DNA from: DTU015 sp012837895
Lineage (GTDB): Bacteria > Bacillota > Sulfobacillia > Fermentithermobacillales > Fermentithermobacillaceae
Assembly: GCA_050952085.1 (NCBI GenBank)
Contig: JBMNKH010000004.1
Coordinates: 124,001-188,000, forward strand
Direction: 5' to 3'
DNA length: 64,000 bases
The notes beneath the pieces were generated by a model that was not told the DNA's origin, ran no database searches, and was given only the letters and a program-made list of their open reading frames with translations. The position numbers were made by a program, and so were the translations under genes. Below, piece by piece: positions 34,493 to 43,720 of the stretch (positions are counted from its first letter, which is position 1; each line of letters begins with the position of its first letter).

Positions 34493-34767
34493 CTCTGGTC
34501 ACCCCCTGCGTGGGCCTTTGACTTCTCGATAACTTCACTAATTCTCCACCGCTTGTGCCTAGACAAAGGCCTTGTCTCAGCCAGCCTCACTTTGTCTCCC
34601 ACGGCTGAGATGTTACCCTCATCGTGTGCCTGTATTTTCCGGGTTGATCTGTACCGTTTCTTGTAAATCGGGTGAACTTTCCAGCTTTCAATGGCAACAA
34701 CCCGGGTTTTATCCATCTTGTCGCTTACGACTACTCCAATCAGTTCCTTACGTATCCCACGCTCCAT
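34489..34767 (-). CDS. rpsQ: 30S ribosomal protein S17
   Basis: S17 of 92 residues with an OB fold (LIGVVVSDKMDKTRVVAIE, then DKVRLAETRPLSRHKRWRI). It lies 3 bases after rpmC. Confidence 0.97.
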   Translation of the reverse strand: MERGIRKELIGVVVSDKMDKTRVVAIESWKVHPIYKKRYRSTRKIQAHDEGNISAVGDKVRLAETRPLSRHKRWRISEVIEKSKAHAGGDQR

Positions 34768-34770
34768 ACC

Positions 34771-34980
34771 TTAACCCTCCTGGGTAAGCATTCCGAGTTC
34801 TCTCTGGCGCTGAATAGTCTTCACCCGCGCTATTGTCCGTTTAACCTCGCGTATCCTCATCACATTGTCGAGTTGCCCTGTGGCATGCTGAAAGCGCAGG
34901 TTAAACAACTCTTCCTTGAGATCCGAAAGCTTCTCGTTCAAATCCTTGTCGCTCATCTTCCTAATTTCCTGCACCTTCAT
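34771..34980 (-). CDS. rpmC: 50S ribosomal protein L29
   Basis: L29 of 69 residues, a two-helix protein (VQEIRKMSDKDLNEKL, LRFQHATGQLDN). The ATG at 34980 is preferred for its spacing to GGCGGTGA. Another ATG lies two codons upstream. Its start is nested in the 3' end of rplP. Confidence 0.95.
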   Translation of the reverse strand: MKVQEIRKMSDKDLNEKLSDLKEELFNLRFQHATGQLDNVMRIREVKRTIARVKTIQRQRELGMLTQEG

Positions 34981-35416
34981 CTTCATTCACCGCCTTTTCC
35001 TGTAAGGCACCTAAGTCAGGCCGCACTTGGAATTTGGTTTTCATCGGCAGTTTCATAGATGCCAGCCTCAAAGCTTCCCTGGCCGTCTCCTCAGGAACAC
35101 CTGCTATTTCAAACAGAATACGTCCGGGTTTCACTACTGCCACCCAGTATTCCGGGTTGCCTTTGCCGCTTCCCATTCTGGTTTCTGCCGGTTTCTTGGT
35201 CACAGGTTTGTCAGGGAATATCCTGATCCAAACCTTGCCGCCGCGCCTGATGTGACGGGTAAGGGCCACCCTTGCGGCCTCAATCTGCCTGTCGGTTACC
35301 CAGGCCGGTTCCAGGGCCATAAGCCCGTACTCACCGTAAAACACTTCGTTTCCGCTTCCGGCTTTTCCGGCCATTCTTCCCCGGTGTTGCTTCCGGAACT
35401 TAACACGTCTGGGCAT
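34961..35416 (-). CDS. rplP: 50S ribosomal protein L16
   Basis: L16 of 151 residues, with MPRRVKFRKQHRGRM and RMGSGKGNPEYWVAVVKPG. A short acidic tail (NEDEGAGN) extends past the usual end because the frame runs into rpmC, overlapping it by about 20 bases. Confidence 0.96.
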   Translation of the reverse strand: MPRRVKFRKQHRGRMAGKAGSGNEVFYGEYGLMALEPAWVTDRQIEAARVALTRHIRRGGKVWIRIFPDKPVTKKPAETRMGSGKGNPEYWVAVVKPGRILFEIAGVPEETAREALRLASMKLPMKTKFQVRPDLGALQEKAVNEDEGAGN

Positions 35417-35425
35417 TAACATAGC

Positions 35426-36082
35426 TCACTTACCTCCCTTATCCTCTTGAGATTTTGCCGGGAGGATATCACCCTTATATATCCACACCTTTACCCCTAT
35501 ACGGCCGTAAGTTGTGTGGGCTTCGGCAAACCCGTAGTCAATATTCGCCCGAAGCGTATGGAGGGGCACAGTTCCTTCACCGGCCCTTTCGCTGCGGGCT
35601 ATCTCAGCACCGTGCAGGCGGCCGGACACTCTCACTTTTATGCCTCTAGCTCCGGCTCTCATAGCCCGCCCTATAGCTTGTCTCATTGCCCTTCTGTACG
35701 ACACTCTTCTCTCGATTGAACCTGCAATGTTCTCAGCTACCAGCTGGGCATCTGTTTCAGGGCTTTTTACTTCCAGGCAGTGTATGTTTACCCTTTTGCC
35801 TGTGAGCTTCTCGATATCTTTCCGAAGGGCCTCGATACCTGTACCACCCCTGCCGATCACCATACCTGGCCTGGCAGCATGCACAATTATACTGATCTCC
35901 TGTGGCTTGCGTTCTATCTCAATCCTGGGAATACCGGCCCTGTAAAGATTGTCCTTGATAAACTCCCTGATTTTCCGGTCTTCGAGGAGGAGTTCGGCAA
36001 AGTTCTTCCGGGCAAACCACCGGGAATCCCAATCGTATATGACGCCCACACGAAACCCTTTCGGATGAACTTTCTGACCCAA
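35426..36082 (-). CDS. rpsC: 30S ribosomal protein S3
   Basis: S3 of 218 residues, with MGQKVHPKGFRVG, the KH domain (ARPGMVIGRGGTGIEALRK) and GRLHGAEIARSE. It forms the mRNA entry site. Confidence 0.97.
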   Translation of the reverse strand: MGQKVHPKGFRVGVIYDWDSRWFARKNFAELLLEDRKIREFIKDNLYRAGIPRIEIERKPQEISIIVHAARPGMVIGRGGTGIEALRKDIEKLTGKRVNIHCLEVKSPETDAQLVAENIAGSIERRVSYRRAMRQAIGRAMRAGARGIKVRVSGRLHGAEIARSERAGEGTVPLHTLRANIDYGFAEAHTTYGRIGVKVWIYKGDILPAKSQEDKGGK

Positions 36083-36086
36083 AGCC

Positions 36087-36428
36087 TTAACCCTCCTCTC
36101 TTTCCTTCAAAATCACTGTTAGGTGGGAAGTTTTCTTCTGTATGGGATAAGCTATACCCCTGGCCCGGGGCCGGTACCTTCTGAGGGTCGGCCCTTGCCC
36201 AACGTAAATCTCAGAAACGTATAGCAAATCCCCGTTCATTTCATGGTTGTTCTCTGCATTGGCAATCGCAGAGCGGATAGCTTTTTCCACTACTTTGCTG
36301 GCCTTTTTGGGAGTATATCTCAAAATTGCCAGAGCTTCTCTTACTGGTTTCCCCCGTACAAGATCGGCCACTATGCCCACTTTGCTAGGGGATATTCTGA
36401 TATACCTTACTTGGCAACGAGCTTCCAT
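36087..36428 (-). CDS. rplV: 50S ribosomal protein L22
   Basis: L22 of 113 residues, with VRYIRISPSKVGIVADLVRGK. The tunnel loop RYRPRARGIAYPIQKKTSH lies near the C-terminus. Confidence 0.97.
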   Translation of the reverse strand: MEARCQVRYIRISPSKVGIVADLVRGKPVREALAILRYTPKKASKVVEKAIRSAIANAENNHEMNGDLLYVSEIYVGQGPTLRRYRPRARGIAYPIQKKTSHLTVILKEREEG

Positions 36429-36447
36429 AAGTTCAAAATTAACCCCC

Positions 36448-36732
36448 TTACTTCAGAGCAGTTGAACGGTGTGTGTGCGCCCCGTGGCCCCTGAATGTAC
36501 GCGTGGGAGCGAATTCGCCCAACTTGTGTCCTATTGCATCTTCGGTAATATAAACCGGTACATGCTTACGCCCGTCGTGAACTGCGATTGTATGCCCCAG
36601 CATCTCAGGCACAATCGTTGAATTCCGCGCCCAAGTGCGGATGACTCTCTTTTCTTTCTTCCGGTTTAGTTCCCGGATTTTGGCCAACAGTTTCGCATCG
36701 ACATAGGGCCCCTTCTTCCTGGATCGGCTCAT
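36448..36732 (-). CDS. rpsS: 30S ribosomal protein S19
   Basis: S19 of 94 residues, with MSRSRKKGPYVDAKL and HKLGEFAPTRTFRGHG. It contacts S13 in the 30S head. Confidence 0.97.
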   Translation of the reverse strand: MSRSRKKGPYVDAKLLAKIRELNRKKEKRVIRTWARNSTIVPEMLGHTIAVHDGRKHVPVYITEDAIGHKLGEFAPTRTFRGHGAHTHRSTALK

Positions 36733-36756
36733 AATCGCCCCCTCCTTCCTTAATGG

Positions 36757-37584
36757 TTATTTCCGGCGTTTGACTATCAGCTTATCAGACGCTTTGTTGC
36801 GCTTCCTTGTCCTTGCGCCCAATGTCGGTTTGCCCCACGGGGTTACAGGCCCTGGCATTCCAACAGGAGCTTTGCCTTCGCCGCCACCATGGGGGTGATC
36901 TACAGGGTTCATAGCCACTCCTCTTACACTGGGACGCCAACCTCTGTGTCTCTTCCGGCCCGCCTTACCTAGCACTTCGTTTTCATGTTCAACATTGCCT
37001 ACCTGCCCTATTGTAGCTTTGCACGCCACAGGCACCCTTCTTTGCTCGCCTGAAGCAAGCCTTAGCAGTGCATAGCCACCTTCCTTTGCCATAAGTTGAA
37101 CCTGGGCCCCTGCAGCCCTTGCCAGCTGCCCGCCCTTGCCAGGGAACAGTTCAACATTATGGACAAAAGTGCCGGTAGGAATATTGTCAAGTGGCAACGC
37201 GTTACCCGGCTTGATGTCTGCATCAGGCCCCGACACAATCATGTCGCCCACCTGTAGGCCTACGGGAGCCAAGATATACCGCTTGTCGCCGTCGGCATAC
37301 GTAATAAGGGCCAGACGTGCTGAACGGCCGGGATCATATTCAATCGCAGACACTTTGCCAGGCACACCGTCTTTGTCTCTCTTGAAATCCACAATGCGGA
37401 CTAACTTCCTGGCGCCTCCGCCACGATGCCGCACGGTTATCCTGCCCTGGGAATTGCGCCCGGCAGATCTCTTCTTAGAGACAACCAGCCTTTTTTCAGG
37501 TTCCTTCTTCGTAATCTCCTCAAACGTACTGGATGTACGCTGCCGCAGTCCGGGCGTTGTTGGCTTATAACTTTTGACTGGCAA
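36757..37584 (-). CDS. rplB: 50S ribosomal protein L2
   Basis: L2 of 275 residues, with GRNSQGRITVRHRGGGARK and the catalytic-centre histidine in VDHPHGGGEGK. The start is TTG seven bases after GGGAGGG. Confidence 0.97.
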   Translation of the reverse strand: MPVKSYKPTTPGLRQRTSSTFEEITKKEPEKRLVVSKKRSAGRNSQGRITVRHRGGGARKLVRIVDFKRDKDGVPGKVSAIEYDPGRSARLALITYADGDKRYILAPVGLQVGDMIVSGPDADIKPGNALPLDNIPTGTFVHNVELFPGKGGQLARAAGAQVQLMAKEGGYALLRLASGEQRRVPVACKATIGQVGNVEHENEVLGKAGRKRHRGWRPSVRGVAMNPVDHPHGGGEGKAPVGMPGPVTPWGKPTLGARTRKRNKASDKLIVKRRK

Positions 37585-37609
37585 CCAATTTCCCTCCCTT
37601 TACCGCTTC

Positions 37610-37900
37610 CTAGACACCCTCGAAGAACTCAATGGTCTGTCCAGGTGCCAGGGTTACCAGGGCCTTTTTCCAGCCGGGAGTACGCCCAACATGATACCCC
37701 ATCCGCCTTGGCTTACCTTTCACGGTGATCGTATTTACCTTCAGGACCTTGACCTTAAAGATTTCCTCTATGGCGTTATGAATATCTGCCTTGGTTGCTC
37801 TAGGATGCACCCGGAACGTGTAAGTGCCCCGTTCTATGACATCATGGCTTTTTTCAGTGATTACCGGTGCAATGATAATGTCTCTGGCCGTCAACTTCAT
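37610..37900 (-). CDS. rplW: 50S ribosomal protein L23
   Basis: L23 of 96 residues, with IIIAPVITEKSHDVIERGTY. It sits at the tunnel exit, where it docks SRP and trigger factor. The ATG overlaps the rplD stop as ATGA. Confidence 0.97.
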   Translation of the reverse strand: MKLTARDIIIAPVITEKSHDVIERGTYTFRVHPRATKADIHNAIEEIFKVKVLKVNTITVKGKPRRMGYHVGRTPGWKKALVTLAPGQTIEFFEGV

Positions 37901-38520
37901 GCCAATTCCCCCTCAAGTCTCCTGAGTGCATCTTCTGTCACCAAGAGATGCCTCTTGGACATGATGTCATAGGTCGAGAGCTCTCTTGCGTTAGTCACTG
38001 ACACACCAGGAATATTCCGGGCTGACAACACCAGGTTCCGATCTGCTTCAGCCGTTACAATAAGGCAGCTTTTTTCCACGCCAAGGTTCTTCAAAACTTC
38101 ATAAATGTGCTTGGTCTTGGGCTGTTCCATCTTGAGTTCCTGCAAGACGATAATCCGTCCCGCTTCTGCCCGGGTTGACAGGGCGGACAAAAGTGCTTTT
38201 CTTTTCATCTTCTTAGGCAACCGCCAACTGTAATCCCTGGCCACGGGACCAAACACTACTCCGCCGCCTTTCCAGATTGGTGACCGGATACTACCATGTC
38301 TGGCCCTACCTAGGCCTTTCTGTCTCCATGGCTTCCGGCCCCCGCCGGCGACTTCTCCTCTTGTCTTGACCCCCACAGTACCCACTCTCGCGCTGTTCAA
38401 ATGGGAAAGGATTGCCGCCCTCAGCAGGCCCAAGTTGGGCTCAACACCAAACACCTGCTCAGAAAGGCTAACAGTGCCTAGTTTTTCGCCTTGTTCGTTG
38501 TAAACATGTGCTTCTGGCAC
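37897..38520 (-). CDS. rplD: 50S ribosomal protein L4
   Basis: L4 of 207 residues, with the tunnel loop GGGRKPWRQKGLGRARHGS. The GTG start lies after AAGGAGGGAG. L4 represses the S10 operon in some bacteria, but no such leader is evident here. Confidence 0.97.
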   Translation of the reverse strand: MPEAHVYNEQGEKLGTVSLSEQVFGVEPNLGLLRAAILSHLNSARVGTVGVKTRGEVAGGGRKPWRQKGLGRARHGSIRSPIWKGGGVVFGPVARDYSWRLPKKMKRKALLSALSTRAEAGRIIVLQELKMEQPKTKHIYEVLKNLGVEKSCLIVTAEADRNLVLSARNIPGVSVTNARELSTYDIMSKRHLLVTEDALRRLEGELA

Positions 38521-38544
38521 AAGGCTCCCTCCTTAACCTGCGCT

Positions 38545-39165
38545 TCACCGAGAAGCCTCTTTGATCATAATCAAGGATCCTCTTCTTCCAGGCACCCCAC
38601 CATGCACCAAGAGCAGGTTCTTTTCGGGATCCACGTTCACAACACGCAGATTCCTAACAGTAACTCTTTCGCTGCCCTTGTGCCCCGGCAATTTCCGGCC
38701 AGGGAAAACCCTTGAAGCATCCCTTGCCGCAAGGGAACCCGGACCCCTGTGATATTTTGAGCCGTGGCTTGACGGGCCGCGCCCAAAGTTCCATCTTTTG
38801 ATTGACCCTGCAAATCCCTTTCCAAGGGAAGTGCCTGTCACATCAACATAATCTCCTGACTTGAAGACATCTACTTTGATTTCGTCGCCAACCGTAACAT
38901 CTTCACCAGGCCTTACCCTGAACTCCCGCAAATACCTCAGAGGGCTGATACCCTTACTCTTGAAGTACCCTCTCTGGGGTCTTGTGAGACGCTGCTCTTT
39001 CACAAAACCATACCCCAGCTGCACACCGGTGTACCCATGCTTATCAGGAGTCTTAACATCAACAACTGTGCAGGGGCCGGCTTCAATGACGGTTACGGGA
39101 ATAAGTCTGCCTTGCTCATCAAATATCTGGGTCATTCCAATTTTCTTACCCAGGATGGCCTTCAT
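38545..39165 (-). CDS. rplC: 50S ribosomal protein L3
   Basis: L3 of 206 residues, with MKAILGKKIGMTQIFDE and the peptidyl-transferase-centre loop region SHGSKYHRGPGSLA. Confidence 0.97.
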   Translation of the reverse strand: MKAILGKKIGMTQIFDEQGRLIPVTVIEAGPCTVVDVKTPDKHGYTGVQLGYGFVKEQRLTRPQRGYFKSKGISPLRYLREFRVRPGEDVTVGDEIKVDVFKSGDYVDVTGTSLGKGFAGSIKRWNFGRGPSSHGSKYHRGPGSLAARDASRVFPGRKLPGHKGSERVTVRNLRVVNVDPEKNLLLVHGGVPGRRGSLIMIKEASR

Positions 39166-39196
39166 ACAACAGCACCTCCTCCATCAAGAGCCCCAT

Positions 39197-39508
39197 CTAC
39201 ACAGCTTTTATCTCGATATCTACACCTGCAGGCAAATCAAGCCTGGTAAGAGCATCCATGGTCTTGGTAGTGGGCTCCATAATATCGATCAGGCGCTTAT
39301 GGACCCTCATTTCAAATTGCTCACGGATATCTTTCTCCCCGTTGGGAGCAGTAAGAATGGTGTAGACACTCCTCTCAGTAGGAAGGGGTACCGGTCCTGA
39401 TACCAGGGCGCCGGTCCTCTTTGCTGTGTCCACAATCCTTCCTGCTGATTGGTCCAAAATCTTGTGATCGAAGGCCCTCAATCTAACCCTGATTCTTTGC
39501 CTTCGCAC
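39197..39508 (-). CDS. rpsJ: 30S ribosomal protein S10
   Basis: S10 of 103 residues, with RIRVRLRAFDHKILDQSA and GPVPLPTERS. The GTG at 39508 lies five bases after GGGGTGA, which itself includes the tuf stop codon, so tuf and rpsJ are coupled. This joins the str and S10 clusters without a gap. S10 (NusE) also serves in antitermination with NusG. Confidence 0.95.
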   Translation of the reverse strand: MRRQRIRVRLRAFDHKILDQSAGRIVDTAKRTGALVSGPVPLPTERSVYTILTAPNGEKDIREQFEMRVHKRLIDIMEPTTKTMDALTRLDLPAGVDIEIKAV

Positions 39509-39513
39509 AACGA

Positions 39514-40716
39514 TCACCCCACAATCTTCGTGACTACCCCTGATGCCACAGTGCGTCCGCCTTCGCGGATTGCAAACCTGAGGCCTTCTTCCATTGCGAT
39601 CGGTGCTATGAGTTCAACAGACATCCTTACGTTGTCGCCAGGCATAACCATCTCGATGCCCTCAGGCAGAGTGATTGAACCGGTAACGTCTGTGGTACGG
39701 AAGTAGAACTGGGGACGGTAGCCGCTGAAAAATGCGCTGTGCCTTCCTCCCTCTTCCTTGGTCAGCACGTAAACCTCCGCCTCAAACTTGGTGTAAGGCT
39801 TTATGCTGCCGGGCTTCGCCAATACCTGGCCCCTCTCAACTTCAGTCCTGGATATGCCTCTGAGCAGACAGCCTACGTTGTCTCCAGCCTGGCCCTTGTC
39901 AAGGATCTTCCTGAACATCTCGACACCGGTTACCACTGTCGACTTGGGCCTGTCTGTCAAACCTACTATCTCTACAGGATCCCCAACCTTAACTTCACCG
40001 CGCTCTATCCTGCCTGTAGCAACAGTGCCGCGTCCTGTAATCGTAAACACGTCCTCAACCGAAAGCAGGAATGGCTTGTCAACGTCCCGCTCGGGAGTGG
40101 GGATGAACTCGTCGACAGCTTTCATGAGCTCCAAAATACGGCCGCACCACTCGCAATCGTTCTGGCCGCAACCGCATTCAAGAGCCTTAAGCGCTGAACC
40201 TCTTACGATGGGCGTATCGTCGCCCGGGAACTCGTACTTGTCAAGAAGCTCGCGTATCTCGAGCTCTGAAATCTCAAGAAGTTCCTCGTCGTCAACCATG
40301 TCAACCTTGTTCAAGAATACGACTATCGCAGGAACTCCTACCTGCCTCGCCAACAGAACGTGCTCACGGGTCTGGGGCATGGTGCCGTCTGCAGCAGACA
40401 CTACAAGAATCGCCCCGTCCATCTGGGCTGCACCGGTAATCATGTTCTTGATGTAGTCGGCGTGCCCTGGGCAGTCTACGTGGGCATAATGCCTGTTCTC
40501 TGTCTCGTATTCCACGTGAGAAGCTGCAATCGTAATACCTCTCTGACGCTCCTCAGGAGCTTTGTCGATCTTGTCAAACGGTGTGTACTCAGCGAAACCT
40601 GCAGCTGCAAGTACCCTGGTAATAGCTGCAGTAGTTGTTGTCTTACCATGGTCAATATGCCCAATAGTACCTACGTTCACGTGAGGCTTAGTTCTTTCAA
40701 ATTTCTTCTTGGCCAT
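39514..40716 (-). CDS. tuf: Elongation factor Tu, copy 1
   Basis: EF-Tu of 400 residues delivers aminoacyl-tRNA to the ribosome. The GTPase motifs are GHIDHGKTTT, DCPGHADY and NKVDMVD. The ATG at 40716 (MAKKKFERTKPHVN) follows AAGGAGG. The frame is open 49 codons upstream, but that is fusA-tuf spacer. It is almost identical to copy 2 at 60526-61728. The protein differences I see are Met versus Ile in NVRxSVEL and KIVG versus KILG at the end. Confidence 0.97.
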   Translation of the reverse strand: MAKKKFERTKPHVNVGTIGHIDHGKTTTTAAITRVLAAAGFAEYTPFDKIDKAPEERQRGITIAASHVEYETENRHYAHVDCPGHADYIKNMITGAAQMDGAILVVSAADGTMPQTREHVLLARQVGVPAIVVFLNKVDMVDDEELLEISELEIRELLDKYEFPGDDTPIVRGSALKALECGCGQNDCEWCGRILELMKAVDEFIPTPERDVDKPFLLSVEDVFTITGRGTVATGRIERGEVKVGDPVEIVGLTDRPKSTVVTGVEMFRKILDKGQAGDNVGCLLRGISRTEVERGQVLAKPGSIKPYTKFEAEVYVLTKEEGGRHSAFFSGYRPQFYFRTTDVTGSITLPEGIEMVMPGDNVRMSVELIAPIAMEEGLRFAIREGGRTVASGVVTKIVG

Positions 40717-40738
40717 CTTCTGTTTTGATCCTCCTTTA

Positions 40739-42820
40739 TTACATTCGCCCGTAGAACTTGGCGATAATCTTGTCCGCTTCGGTCGGCGGAACCACATCAT
40801 ACTGTTGGAACTGCATAGTGTAAGTACCCCTTCCCTGAGACCTGGAGCGGAGATCGGTTGCATAACCGAACATCGCGGCGAGCGGCACCAAAGCCCGGAT
40901 TATTTCATGGGTGCCTTCAGTTTCCATTCCGGTGATCTGACCCCGCCTTGCATTCAAATCAGCTAAGACCTCACCCAAGAACTCAGAGGGTACTGTCACG
41001 TCCACTTTCATAACCGGCTCAAGAATCGCAAGCTTCGCCCTGGACAAGGCGTCTTTTACGCCCATGGAACCAGCAATCTTGAAAGCAAGTTCCGAAGAGT
41101 CTACTTCATGGTAAGAACCGTCTTCAAGGGTTGCCTTCACATCCACCAAGGGATAGCCTATCAAAAAGCCGGATTCAAGCGCTTCCTTGATGCCTGCTTC
41201 AACTGCAGGCACAAATTCCTCGGGAATAACCCCGCCCCGGATTGCATTCTCGAACTCGAAGCCCTGTCCCCTGCCCAAAGGCTCGAGCCTTATCTTGACG
41301 TGGCCGTACTGGCCGCGTCCTCCTGTCTGCCTAACGAACCTGCCTTCCCCAGAAGCAGGCTCGAGGATGCTTTCTTTGTAGGCAACTTGAGGTTTCCCGA
41401 CGGTTGCCTTTACGCCAAAATCCCGGAGAAGCCTATCACAGATGATCTCAAGATGCAACTCGCCCATACCCGCAATAAGGGTTTGCCCTGTTTCCTCATC
41501 TGTACTAAATGTAAATGTTGGATCTTCCTCAGACAATTTCCTAAGGCAATCTCCCAGTTTGTCGAGATCATCCCGGGTTTGGGGTTCAATCGCGATGGTG
41601 ATCACAGGCGTCGGGAATGAAATCGGTTCAAGCACTATAGGATGCTTTTCATCACAGAAAGTGTCACCTGTAAACGTATGCTTGAGCGCAACTGTTGCAA
41701 CAATATCCCCTGTAGATACAGCCTCAACGTCTTCCCGGTGATTGGCATGCATGAGCAGCAACCTTTGAATCCTCTCATTCTTTCCGCGGCTGGCGTTATA
41801 CACATAAGACCTGTTCCGCAACACGCCGGAATACACACGGAAGTAAGTGACCTTGCCGACGTAAGGGTCAGTCATGACCTTAAAAGCCAGGGCGCAGAAG
41901 GGGTCATCATCACTGGGCTTTCTGACGACGGTTTGGTCGGTCCCAGGAATCTGGCCTTCAATGGGAGGCACATCCAAAGGCGAAGGAAGATAGTCAATTA
42001 TGCCATCAAGAAGTGTTTGAACGCCCTTGTTCCTGAGAGACGTACCGCAGAAACACGGAACAGCCTTGTTCTCCAAGGTTGCCTTTCTGAGTGCCTTGGC
42101 AATAGGCCCGGCAGGTACTTCTGCCCCGTGGAGGTACGCTTCAAGTATGTTATCATCGAAGTCGGCAGCTACAGTCAACAGGTTTTCCCTGTATTCTTCG
42201 TAAAGTTCAAGCATGTCTTCAGGGATTTCTGCTTCCTCAATCTCAAGACCGAGCTCATCTACCCAGTACAAAGCTTTACCCCTGAGTACGTCGACCACAC
42301 CGTTAAAGGTATCTTCGACTCCAATCGGCAAGTATAATGCGACCGGCTTTGCGCCGAGCTTTGTTTCTATCATCTTCAAACTTCTGTAGAAGTCGGCGCC
42401 GAGTGAATCCATCTTGTTGATGTAGGCAATTCTGGGAATGTTGTAGCCGTCTGCCTGTCGCCAGACAGCTTCAGACTGGGGCTCGACACCGCCCTTGGCA
42501 CAGAAAATGGCTACTGCGCCGTCAAGCACACGGAGGCTACGTTCAACTTCTGCAGTGAAGTCAACGTGCCCTGGCGTATCTATAATGTTGATTCTAAAAT
42601 CTTTCCAATGACAGGTAGTAGCAGCTGAAGTAATCGTAATACCCCGCTCCTGCTCCTGTTCCATCCAATCCATAGTGGCAGAGCCTTCGTCAACCTCGCC
42701 TAAACGGTGAACCTTACCGGTATAAAAAAGAATACGCTCAGTGGTTGTCGTCTTCCCAGCGTCAATGTGAGCCATAATCCCGATATTTCTTATTTTTTCA
42801 AGCGGAAACGTCTGCGGCAT
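40739..42820 (-). CDS. fusA: Elongation factor G
   Basis: EF-G of 693 residues drives translocation. The motifs are AHIDAGKTTTTERIL, DTPGHVDFTAEV and NKMDSLGADF, followed by the usual domains II-V. The ATG at 42820 follows AAAGGGGGGG. It lies between rpsG and tuf. Confidence 0.97.
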   Translation of the reverse strand: MPQTFPLEKIRNIGIMAHIDAGKTTTTERILFYTGKVHRLGEVDEGSATMDWMEQEQERGITITSAATTCHWKDFRINIIDTPGHVDFTAEVERSLRVLDGAVAIFCAKGGVEPQSEAVWRQADGYNIPRIAYINKMDSLGADFYRSLKMIETKLGAKPVALYLPIGVEDTFNGVVDVLRGKALYWVDELGLEIEEAEIPEDMLELYEEYRENLLTVAADFDDNILEAYLHGAEVPAGPIAKALRKATLENKAVPCFCGTSLRNKGVQTLLDGIIDYLPSPLDVPPIEGQIPGTDQTVVRKPSDDDPFCALAFKVMTDPYVGKVTYFRVYSGVLRNRSYVYNASRGKNERIQRLLLMHANHREDVEAVSTGDIVATVALKHTFTGDTFCDEKHPIVLEPISFPTPVITIAIEPQTRDDLDKLGDCLRKLSEEDPTFTFSTDEETGQTLIAGMGELHLEIICDRLLRDFGVKATVGKPQVAYKESILEPASGEGRFVRQTGGRGQYGHVKIRLEPLGRGQGFEFENAIRGGVIPEEFVPAVEAGIKEALESGFLIGYPLVDVKATLEDGSYHEVDSSELAFKIAGSMGVKDALSRAKLAILEPVMKVDVTVPSEFLGEVLADLNARRGQITGMETEGTHEIIRALVPLAAMFGYATDLRSRSQGRGTYTMQFQQYDVVPPTEADKIIAKFYGRM

Positions 42821-42855
42821 CGAATCCCCCCCTTTCTGCAATTTCCCCAGGCCGC

Positions 42856-43326
42856 CTACCACCTGTAGTGGGCAAAAGCCCTGTTAGCTTCAGCCATCCT
42901 GTGCATTTCTTCTTTTCTTCTTATGGTGTTGCCGGTGTTGTTCGCTGCATCGAGAATCTCCCCGGCCAGCCTGTTCTCAAATCGCCGCTCAGAGCGGGCC
43001 CTGGCAAAGTCCACGATCCATCGTACCGCCAGAGACATACGGCGTGCAGGCCTCACTTCGACAGGTACCTGGTAAGTAGCGCCACCAACCCTCCTGGGCC
43101 GTACCTCGAGCACAGGCATGGCATTCTTTATGGCCTGGTCGAGCACTTCCAGAGGTTCCTTGCCCGTCTTTTGCCTGATAATATCCATAGCGCCATACAC
43201 CAACTGCCTGGCTGTGGATTTCTTCCCATCGTACATAACCTTGTTGACCAGCCTTGTCACCAGCACAGAGTTATATACAGGGTCAGGCGTCCAGGTTCTC
43301 GACGGAGTCCTACCTCTTCTAGGCAC
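42856..43326 (-). CDS. rpsG: 30S ribosomal protein S7
   Basis: S7 of 156 residues, starting PRRGRTPSRTWTPDPVYNS, with the C-terminal MAEANRAFAHYRW. The GTG at 43326 lies five bases after GAGGTGA and gives the family length. It follows rpsL by 22 bases. Confidence 0.97.
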   Translation of the reverse strand: MPRRGRTPSRTWTPDPVYNSVLVTRLVNKVMYDGKKSTARQLVYGAMDIIRQKTGKEPLEVLDQAIKNAMPVLEVRPRRVGGATYQVPVEVRPARRMSLAVRWIVDFARARSERRFENRLAGEILDAANNTGNTIRRKEEMHRMAEANRAFAHYRW

Positions 43327-43348
43327 AACATTCACCTCACAAACTCAT

Positions 43349-43720
43349 CTAACTTGGCTTCTTGGTCCCGTACAATGAACGCCCTTGCCGTCTGTCTACT
43401 ACGCCTGCTGCGTCCAATGTACCCCTGACAATATGGTAACGTACTCCGGGCAAGTCCCGTACCCGTCCGCCTCTGACCAATACTACCGAGTGCTCCTGAA
43501 GATTGTGGCCGATTCCCGGAATGTACGCTGTCACTTCCAACCCGTTGGTCAAGCGGACCCTGGCGATTTTGCGCAACGCCGAGTTGGGTTTCTTCGGCGT
43601 GGTAGTCCTGACAACAGTGCAAACTCCGCGCCTGAAGGGATTACCCCTGAGTGCGGGAGACTTGGTCTTCTCGATTACCTTCTTCCTTCCTTGCCTGACC
43701 AGTTGATTAATCGTCGGCAC
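43349..43720 (-). CDS. rpsL: 30S ribosomal protein S12
   Basis: S12 of 123 residues monitors codon-anticodon pairing. It has TTPKKPNSALRK with the streptomycin-region lysines and PGIGHNLQEHSVVLVRGG. The GTG at 43720 lies seven bases after AAAGGAGGG and gives the standard start PTINQLVR. The same reading frame continues upstream without a stop through the L7Ae-like protein, so a 214-residue fusion is also encoded. Confidence 0.93.
   Translation of the reverse strand: MPTINQLVRQGRKKVIEKTKSPALRGNPFRRGVCTVVRTTTPKKPNSALRKIARVRLTNGLEVTAYIPGIGHNLQEHSVVLVRGGRVRDLPGVRYHIVRGTLDAAGVVDRRQGRSLYGTKKPS

Noticed and set aside
39803..40456. Long plus-strand open frame inside tuf, repeated at 60815-61468
   Set aside because: It is antisense to EF-Tu, arises from codon bias, and is duplicated only because tuf is duplicated. 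No ribosome-binding site.
40717..40863. N-terminal extension of EF-Tu copy 1
   Set aside because: The open frame upstream of 40716 runs through the fusA-tuf spacer and the end of fusA. EF-Tu starts at MAKKKFERTKPHVN with AAGGAGG before it, and copy 2 has no such extension.
41642..42337. 231-codon plus-strand frame within fusA
   Set aside because: It is antisense to a fully conserved gene and resembles no known protein family.
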